Positions 61,501 to 64,000 of a stretch of 64,000 bases of DNA are shown here, piece after piece (position 1 is the first letter of the stretch; each line of letters starts with the position of its first letter). The translations under genes were made by a program, and so were the position numbers. This stretch comes from Stieleria magnilauensis. GTDB lineage: Bacteria > Planctomycetota > Planctomycetia > Pirellulales > Pirellulaceae. The notes under the pieces were generated by a model. It saw nothing but the letters and a program-made list of their open reading frames with translations. It was not told the origin of the DNA and ran no database searches. The DNA is taken from the NCBI GenBank assembly GCA_007753675.1, contig CP036432.1, positions 3,260,394-3,324,393 of the forward strand, written 5' to 3'.

Positions 61501-64000
61501 CCGCCATAGCCGCTGCCGGGGATCGTCGGATCGTATTGATCGTTGCCGCTGGCGGAGACACCGACGTAGTAAACACCTTCGTCGAGCGACGCGATGATGC
61601 GAGAATCTTCGCTGAAGTAATCATCGTTCTGGGCGAGTTTGGTCAGACCACCACCTTGCAGCCGGACCGGCAAGGGAGCCGCGGCGCCGACGCTGATATC
61701 CGAAGCCGGATCACCCAGCGAGACCGACGCCCGCAGGATCGAGCTGGCGAAGGGGTCATTGTTGATCGCATCGACGACCTGTTGAGCCGTCACGGTGCTG
61801 ATGAAGACGCCTTTGCGGGGCAGGTCCAGCAACACGGCGTTGGCGATCGGATTGCCCGAGTTGTCAAAGACGCGATTGACGCGGATTTCGTCGTCACCGA
61901 AGTTTCGGTCCGATCGAATGAATCGCACTTCCGTTCCGTTACCCGATCGCCCGGTGATCAAGGCTTCAAACGTCACGCCGAGCGAGGATCCGAAGCCGAG
62001 ATCCGAAACCGCCGCTGCCCGCGTTTCTTCGAACAAGGACAGCGTGGTGTCCAACAGGCTGCTATCGGGCAAACGCTCGGCAAAGGATTCTGCCGTCAAC
62101 GTCCCCACCTTGTCTTCGTCACCCAACTTGACTTCGAATCGATACAGGTCGATGTCGACGCTGTCGGGATTGTGCAGGTATTGCCCGTGCTGGACGTCAT
62201 AGTTGCTGGGGAACACCGGCTCCAAATCGACCCCGGCAAGCGGCGTGTCAATGTTCTGGTTCAAGAACAGAAAATCGAGCGCCATCGTGGTTTGGGGTGG
62301 CAGCTCCGAAGCCTGCTCGAGCCCCAGCAGGAAGCCGACGCCCGCGGTCGCTTTGCGGGTGAAATCCTCGCCGAAGTCCAGATTCAAGTTCGCTTGATTG
62401 CTGAACACGATCGCCGACTCACCGAACGTCGGATCGATCCGCAGCGACGCATTGAGAACGGAACTGATGGCGCCGAATCGCACCAGCGTGGTGTTGGGGC
62501 GCGCTTGCAGATTGCCGGTATCACCGACGGCAAACGTGATGCCTTCGTTCAGTGTTTCGCGGAACTGGACGCCGAGTTCGGCCGCCCACAGGTTCAACAC
62601 TTCACGAATTCGCGTCTTTTGCCGCGCGTTGATCTGGTTCAAGTAGTCCGTCGAACCCTGGCTGTCAAAAATCCCTTGAAAGTTGTAGGCGATCTCGGTG
62701 ATGCCATCGAGCGCGTCGGGGCCGAAGTTCGAATTGATATGACCGCGCAGTCCATCGACGCCGAATTCAAGGTCGCGGTGTCCGGGATCATCATTTCCGC
62801 CGGCCAGTTCGATCAGGTACGGTTGCGGGTCGATCGATTCGGCGACCACCACACTGGTGATCGAGTTGTCTTGCCCGAAAATACCAACGTCCAGAGATGT
62901 CGACAGCGTGTCGCCGACGGCGGTCATCTTCAGCGCGGGCGCACCGATGACACTCCGCGGCAATTCCAATCCGCCACCGTCGTTGACGTCGCCATTTCGT
63001 TCCGAACGAACCGCCAGCACGGCGGCAACCGAAGGCGTGGCCGCAACGGCGGCTTTGAGTTCGTCGACCGTCGGCAGCGGATCCACGGCGGGATCGGCAA
63101 GCCCGAAATTGAACACGACGTTGTTGTTGGCGTCCAAAGAAACCGACAAGCCGCCCGAACCGGTGCTTTCGAATCGGACTTCGCGCCCGCTGGCCGCTTC
63201 ACCGATCTGATTGAGGATGAATTCGACCCGCAACCCTTCGTGCTGGAAATCGGTCACAGCGGTGGGTTGCACCGACAACTGACGCGGCGGCAGAATCAGA
63301 TCGACGCGGTCGTCCACGGCGGTGCCGATTCGCAACCGCCATGTTCCGCCTTCGTGCAACTCACCGGCGGCAATCGACGGTAAGGTGTTGATGTCACCAC
63401 TGAAGAACAAACGCGCCGTGTGGGTCGCTTCGTCATAGACCACTTCGTCCGGGAAGAACAACTCGTCATCGGTCGTTCGAACCGTCTCTTGTGTGAACAG
63501 CAGCTGATAGAAGCGCGGGTTCTCCGCCGACCGCATCGTGGGATTGCCGTTGTCATCGTCTTCGACAAACAACGGATCCTCGTTGAAGTAGACGACGATC
63601 TCATTGCGGTTTTGCCGGAGCTGGCCATTGGCGTCGCGGATCACCGGTTGGGGAACCACCGACTCGACCAGTGCACCGAGACTGAGTTTGAAATCGATTC
63701 GCTCGCTGCGTAGCGCGGGATTGCTGGGGACAAACAATTCGCCCGCGGTGTTGCGAAGCCCGGTGATTCCCAGACCGATGTCATCGAATCCGTAGACTTC
63801 GATGCGGTAGTCGTCATCGGGCAACGATTCGGCAAACCGAACGACCACTTCGTTCTGGTTGGGGTCGCCGAGGGTGACCAGGCCGCGTTCGATCGCCACG
63901 TCGTCGGCCGTTCCCAATCGCCCGTCCTCTCCGGCGCGACTGATCTGGATGCCATCAAACGTTGTCGAGTCCAGGACCTGATCTTCATCGAAACCGAACG
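46596..64000 (-). CDS. giant multidomain surface protein, paralogue with degenerate protease domain (5' end outside window)
   Basis: At least 5800 residues and no stop before the window edge. The frame has a TTG at 63917, but codons up to 63998 continue in frame as FDEDQVLDSTTFDGIQISRAG, matching the other giant's NESTITTDSVKLVRSG, so the real start lies beyond 64000. Domain order parallels the other: two Ig-like domains, degenerate metzincin region (about 62950-62250), PPC, beta-helix (about 60700-58700), PPC segments, a second beta-helix, a large array of short beta repeats (50270-52200), GEVED (about 49510-49200), cadherin-like and Ig-like repeats (49200-47150), and a dockerin (about 47145-46912) with two EF-hand-like loops (DVTADGNISPIDALRVIN, DVDGNGFVNPFDALLVIN). 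The C-terminal tail after it is about 80 residues. Role unknown; probably a surface polymer-binding or structural protein. Confidence 0.86.
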   Translation of the reverse strand, partial: FGFDEDQVLDSTTFDGIQISRAGEDGRLGTADDVAIERGLVTLGDPNQNEVVVRFAESLPDDDYRIEVYGFDDIGLGITGLRNTAGELFVPSNPALRSERIDFKLSLGALVESVVPQPVIRDANGQLRQNRNEIVVYFNEDPLFVEDDDNGNPTMRSAENPRFYQLLFTQETVRTTDDELFFPDEVVYDEATHTARLFFSGDINTLPSIAAGELHEGGTWRLRIGTAVDDRVDLILPPRQLSVQPTAVTDFQHEGLRVEFILNQIGEAASGREVRFESTGSGGLSVSLDANNNVVFNFGLADPAVDPLPTVDELKAAVAATPSVAAVLAVRSERNGDVNDGGGLELPRSVIGAPALKMTAVGDTLSTSLDVGIFGQDNSITSVVVAESIDPQPYLIELAGGNDDPGHRDLEFGVDGLRGHINSNFGPDALDGITEIAYNFQGIFDSQGSTDYLNQINARQKTRIREVLNLWAAELGVQFRETLNEGITFAVGDTGNLQARPNTTLVRFGAISSVLNASLRIDPTFGESAIVFSNQANLNLDFGEDFTRKATAGVGFLLGLEQASELPPQTTMALDFLFLNQNIDTPLAGVDLEPVFPSNYDVQHGQYLHNPDSVDIDLYRFEVKLGDEDKVGTLTAESFAERLPDSSLLDTTLSLFEETRAAAVSDLGFGSSLGVTFEALITGRSGNGTEVRFIRSDRNFGDDEIRVNRVFDNSGNPIANAVLLDLPRKGVFISTVTAQQVVDAINNDPFASSILRASVSLGDPASDISVGAAAPLPVRLQGGGLTKLAQNDDYFSEDSRIIASLDEGVYYVGVSASGNDQYDPTIPGSGYGGRTQGAYELHLKFEPLVDEVDVIRDRDSSRVGVPGTPLDGDGDGKPGGANNFWFQTRPEHRILNFTDDGDAVVPRQTITIVSGTGIVRTYEFVPSGGQPIPGNVPVFYSDGTSGFPTPGGNLASALASAINFRQNETGVSVVRVGTGLEFTGERRIALSNGFRAAVAIGRNIFVDKTAGPNADGSLENPFNNIANSDVANAFGSAIEGDIVRIVGNGGLDGLVETEVDNFSYKIGLTDVGGRSLEDGRTMDVPRGVTTMIDAGAILKLRGSYINVGSSTLQVDRSGGALQVLGAPRLVGLSLEGDPVSTTLISDVDAGLEGYDDGSVIFTSIRDRMADADAAGDSPTSKAGDWGGLIFRRDLDQFEGRRDLEDEGIFLQRVNHAEIRYGGSSNVLIDSVQQLVNPILVINLRPTITFNEITFSADSAISASPDSFEETSYQAPRFQQAGEFTADYDRIGPEIYDNLLVENTVNGLFVRVPTTATQTPREMTVSGRFDDIDVVHVLPENLVIASKPGGSITDGFAPSLALVSARQLPGGSLAAGTYLYKMTFVDDDGFESLASADQFSFTVSDDDSSVELTALPLISRGNDYVSRRLYRAEASANPEFRLVADLGASSASFIDDLALDAGTEGFVTLDLNRTGTRGRLDGSLVMDPGIVMKLSGARIELQPGAVMLAEGDGSNPIVMTSIRDDRFGAGGTFDTNNDDGSPVFQAPSHGDWAGIYAGPTSSISIDNGVISYAGGISLIEGGETIGFVPLQLQQADGRITNSRFEFNDSGQDGAGPLGRFGRLAVAPSTIFIRGSQPIIVGNTFIDNDGSIIDIDVDSLTGDRVIDTGRETGLINRISELDDNFGPMVRFNRYDDNDLPGLDQITGMEIRGGTLATESVWDDTDIVHLVFDSIIVDNIHSGGGLKLRSRPDESLVVKLGDQDNPLLTELSSGQGTPNSATIGTGLTASGTPNDAIDRIGGSISILGLPDSPVVLTSFRDDTVGAGLTPEGTQFTDNNGDKSNSRPEANDWRSILLDQWSNDRNVDVIPELELATEVAPGLNGSVQNAQVLGELATSLTASDEVLRLGFEVEGFLSNPNDVDTYSFTGSPGTEIWVDIDKTSFTLDSVIELLDANGNVLARSNDSGDEIANGSNVEVFDPRLDGVTTSLQARDPQFSQFGVGGVYEDFDTTNPRDAGIHFTLTGNPTNPNSRSTYFFRVRSASINPDDAAGGLTRGGYRFQVRLSEDQEFPGSVVRYSDIRYANHGVHVQGLMGTSPLLGEASENEVADPFNADNGQINPPVLIDTTTNSTEIPSQRAQYLGNIVANRNNVISVAGELSSSADVDFYQIDLLNDDIDSAIRSMIFDIDYAAGFNRPDTNISVFYDPDGEFSEAVEPRLVLFGTNSNVLDDLTSPNGENDGSEKLSRGSISTGDPLIGPVTLPEGTYYIAVTGAGVEPVALTSSQFVRREPINSVRRIVEQRFDAGEGPSTAGGPVVPDFFTNVDIGASEFELAGDGMFGHGKPGHFDGTSGPAQNFSQVFSEFFVAGGDAPGFAFGGFGAADLDALNWSLDDNIEIGGDFVFNNSDNTSTSIPHVSINGSLGGDRSDLFQFTVDTDNARVILDIDDGHSFVNDLDPDSENIVFVPDATSVDTTMYLFRQDPVTGRYIQVFSNTLSSTLDGRSGSNSVLDPFFDSAAFGTPNLLAGTYVVAIAQSQVGVSVDANTGAIVTATTDPLFGPLDYRLHVSVEDHLLPQGLFGNQTLHYDRLSKTAPATITSQPFDLSGYVDFDLPTFYFNYRFDPFTDSSFNSDDVQIRIFSNENQIGRVIASNVNLQADDTWFQFREDIGDFAGDTGIRVEVTYTPVSGQSFENDGLFLDDFIIGFAERGETIFNTPGGTDEFIGFGNGGAGEYQLETRPATPYAASIGFGTVGLVEDFDTNDRHNQSFTIVAPDGSQISDGDTFVLGDGASIQTFEFTTTPGTVQFGNTPVLYGVGDSPAQVAQAIRTAITQQTGIDIEASSAAGQDNETMTDGRLSLAGSARGSFVAIDSVADAPPLGTSLARDTDGHLLLPAILHNGFGDSNYVRTQGQVIIDSNKISDVRAIGVWAEPGVRDIDPEDVRDNDFSFGTPTFLPLIDGNHPFLQYPPVGNAYPGYVRNLPILNDSVLGGLAPGIVVSNNTIDQAGYSGVKVDGESAPFVLDVFDMIELAALDPNIAGAGNRTILEGALLTIDAGGTRVTFEFEEIDGIGAPVGSGTQGGNGVRDGHVPIYYREDTASGYNRTAAVDRVSYSSIELATSIMQSIQGSILVTNGLVELVTPTIGPSPYRRNRAFEFLQQTPMSFDSAAVYLQGASEVYFRGSQNAFTTTQAPVAESVQPFARIVNNTIYGSDGLESLFPEANDESNDIMADAIDTKVGPSHRNVYTSTATLGDNVGPLGPGGDVDFYRVNLGLGDRLVVDIDTVAGGANTAIQIFNELGERQSFDGGSGNASVISLTATAPDHLDPASTGLAGGLVQDVVNSRDPFVDFFAPKKGVYYVAISADSNLNFDPNAISGRTGATADLGDYTINLETYAPRTHVISADTGRATGMVGSDVIGTTFVITQVADLPANFIVGGVTNARTFEFVPLGGAPQPGNVAIEVGDANQAEDFLPDIMRAISDAIEPRVGNARVNYGINAHPLPNNDHTSVPGPIARVRATALGGYESDNQGIVNTTRRGLENGVLMTHRDGIGNAVDHDFHSTIILDQDTIGYGHDRRTTAGSGTTENYVFVENAAKIELSPEAIAAGLRLDPAPGFDIDQVINETGIMVTAGASPAILNNVLLNLHESVVVEETHSPGFSAVGGDQQVKPMEVVVVGSVFQHDEPAAPVFTNAPLVIVGHTTDANKGPSNVNGGTDDFNLTNVDDAVTLVNPGGDNFLPAPFSSVIDSNVDSLRERSALSSLRESIGLPISNVLAPRRDVTGVKRADNPLYPNTGQGSSIFGDRGSVELADLVGPIAIAEAPRDNDAEGIDTDPNVSFINLKDGVYEQFRIQLRDSGDSSDPFAGSGIDNNTIVVAEIPGIRDRGANVTLFEDDRLLIEGIHYTFNYDETKNTITLTPLAGIWNNQRAYRIEMNNRDRTVLIAPTADQINDGDQIEITDSNGGKVVFEFESGFVIQMPEALTVEVPIEGTNQGGLIDGGVFTINDGVNPVVVFEFDLDGTSLPSSIPVTLPTTPTPTDSAELDVFRNAIATNIAAAIATQSANLNVDVRVDGPRVIIGSERNTRIDAATSGLVTAPRTLGLQVPSAGADVGGVQAGETFEISNGSFVQGFQFIDSTRPTPAPGFIGINIDPLPGPPTLPLGANAVATAIQNAILSSALELTPTIIGTTVYLDLPASGSATVPSGQLRPVGVSRTPADGDLITFTPNDGSAPVIFEINRTDERDTNGNIVNDGVSDQNHIPINISRLTTGNELAAIAAGEIQARSIPGLSSNDVNPINGGILKIGGQPGLLLSVSGTSLEVIGSPDVTGPSTLQIFGPLLMSVPFTAPNDGDSFTILDNAGVPINFEFDSNNILNNPNAVRILFSRFDDQDTVATSVVNAINGSTVGLTANNQGGGTISLGLIPTSRVDVSNTSLTSRRGIVSDGERITITQGALSVTYEFESVNNGGGVIGSNVPVPFEPGSTQQAVSDSLAAAITNNPRGLNLSAAVEFDNTVSPPVPRVALRDLPGTVVDVTAAPSLILTGVPGGAIPISISPADTPFDIKQAILSAINSVNQGPDGVVTTLAAQDRGGATLFVENSVLIDGPLTNYFLPAIRDVQGNALEANRPDNTTQFTILMPTVGLDYGDAPDPVLNIPGRYPTRLVNDGARHVVTDGLYLGTTIDADLDGQSSVGADGDDALTGVSTTGTLFSVTTVNGSTAVNVNIATVDPTTRDGDTITINTGVRTATLEFDLNGRFDEDHYAIQPTDPNSVDSILQAIAAAIAESPVEPAAIDFVSTSIVISGDDEDGVSFSSYQNPSGVFNSNVVTPITFTVTGSGILQGWIDYDGDGDWSESEAIAFFDPGADPDTARPRTSLALTGDGTRSFTFDTYVPDSSPAPLFPTYTTARFRFSRTGNLSPVGLSLSGEVEDYQVLLLNGEPPQLNANTTTRRFSVDEGQVLQALDIDGNLTGTVPSDDGLLVGVFDRDGDPVSILPEDATVRDLFTEDGTFAGELDLATNGTFTFRPEENFNGSISFQARVTDIKSNPEEQLVNDTAITVTIDVLPVNDKPFATETDVITTATIDEDQITIFRAEDLIDPFYAAGPDNELNQQLIFQSVSSQNLGDSISALGGILEILPDGRSVRYTPPTDYNGDIPDVFNFVVADVPGGNLIAQAADKPGTVSITINAVNDPPIAGDDFFNAVEDQNLVIAINGGGSIVGILDNDRPGPQNEIDPPENQTISLPEDQFPLTTNRGGIVRLQPNGQLLYTPPGLYSGPDGFRYRIVDNLGAESTGLVSLDVGGENDAPIFQGVDGQKDAQNEPVETISLAESKPNAQSTVYDLDTWFTDPENDTLSYQVTSSNPSIVQVNLQGSTLTLTRPAFAFGSVALTVRAFDGNVTTEQEVTVSIINENDSPLVIGSLDPLEGDEDEVTRRELTSVFSDPDGDTLTYVVARLGSVIRPSDAQIAAHPLINSIDFEGDQIVITPKADQFGEVTIEIEASDGSFRVSDSFTLTINPVPDAPVAVADNYNVAIGSSLNVLNPANGLLRNDSDADGDPISVDMATFTRPGLGTLNLNADGTFTYTSNAGDVGSVDSFTYRVVDAPSSGSPRFSEFRTVTLTLSQSRYQNPIRGMESDVTADGNISPIDALRVINFLARRAPSSGQVAVADIGSGPPDFYDVDGNGFVNPFDALLVINTLAQRQNAGQGEGEQIGRELSASSTVSFATANSDFLPTTNVQRSIEREQETPTVADSTDALLTAGINIEPVSSQQAGSILIESLAETPSDETIDHAMAHLLTELDDAFEL
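50270..52200 (-). repeat. array of at least six ~70-110-residue protein repeats ([IF].DG..F.I.D....FEF type)
   Basis: Each unit starts with a strand motif such as INDGDQIEITD, GGVFTINDG, GETFEISNG, DGDLITFTPND, DGDSFTILDN or DGERITITQG, then .V.FEF[DE], and later an alternating strand and a helix ending in A..AI. Single scattered copies occur elsewhere in this protein and in the other giant. The copies differ at most positions, so these are old protein-level repeats. Confidence 0.6.
62313..62345 (-). other. degenerate metzincin site in the upstream giant gene
   Basis: The residues aligned without gaps to the other giant's H598, E599, H602 and H608 are Ala, Gly, Phe and Gln (AGVGFLLGLEQ). The flanking FG.DFT, the inner G, LGL and the later P remain, and so does a DVQH....SVDIDLY segment downstream, so the alignment is not in doubt. 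Confidence 0.8.

Noticed and set aside
59994-63383. Plus-strand ORF of 1129 codons opposite the upstream giant gene
   Set aside because: It is antisense to a clearly homologous frame, its translation is low-complexity Arg/Val/Asp-rich text with no family pattern, and long antisense frames are expected from the GC-biased codons of the real gene.

Overview
The window looks like chromosome from a planctomycete of the Pirellulaceae (Rhodopirellula-like). The evidence is a set of gene types typical of that group: a paired DUF1501 and cytochrome/WD40/DUF1549-DUF1553 operon, a heme-binding CxxCH dehydrogenase-like protein with HEAT-type repeats, very large surface proteins carrying an LEDRRLL-type N-terminal motif and a C-terminal dockerin-like domain, weak or absent Shine-Dalgarno sequences, and moderately high GC. 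I see no rRNA, tRNA, CRISPR array or transposase.

Layout. 1-659 has no gene but holds a perfect 20-bp-arm hairpin. 660-11182 is a minus-strand block: an ATPase of the HerA/DUF87 type, a phytanoyl-CoA dioxygenase-like enzyme, the large cytochrome/WD40/DUF1549/DUF1553 protein and its DUF1501 partner. 11337-15387 is a tight plus-strand operon of two purine nucleoside phosphorylase paralogues followed by a GXGXG-domain protein and a divergent glutamate-synthase-like barrel protein. 15569-16405 encodes an exported, extremely charged pentapeptide-repeat protein. 16486-18438 (minus) is a secreted two-domain alpha/beta hydrolase. 18614-19741 (plus) is an exported lactonase-type beta-propeller, 19832-21424 (plus) an exported CsgG-like protein, 21473-24520 (minus) the CxxCH protein, and 25071-27284 (plus) a long coiled-coil protein.

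The rest, 27563-64000, is two enormous minus-strand genes in tandem. The complete one encodes 6217 residues. The upstream one encodes at least 5800 residues, has no stop before the window edge and so lacks its true N-terminus here. They are paralogues with the same domain order: Ig-like, PPC, a metzincin-type region, PPC, parallel beta-helix, GEVED, cadherin-like tandem repeats, dockerin. The 6217-residue protein keeps an intact HExxHxxGxxH zinc site. In a gapless alignment the other has lost every zinc ligand and the catalytic Glu, so the pair looks like an active protease and a pseudoprotease.

The window is also rich in small dispersed palindromic elements. The clearest case is an in-frame 216-bp insertion in the second nucleoside phosphorylase gene. 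It contains the same inverted repeat as an intergenic element near 7.8 kb.
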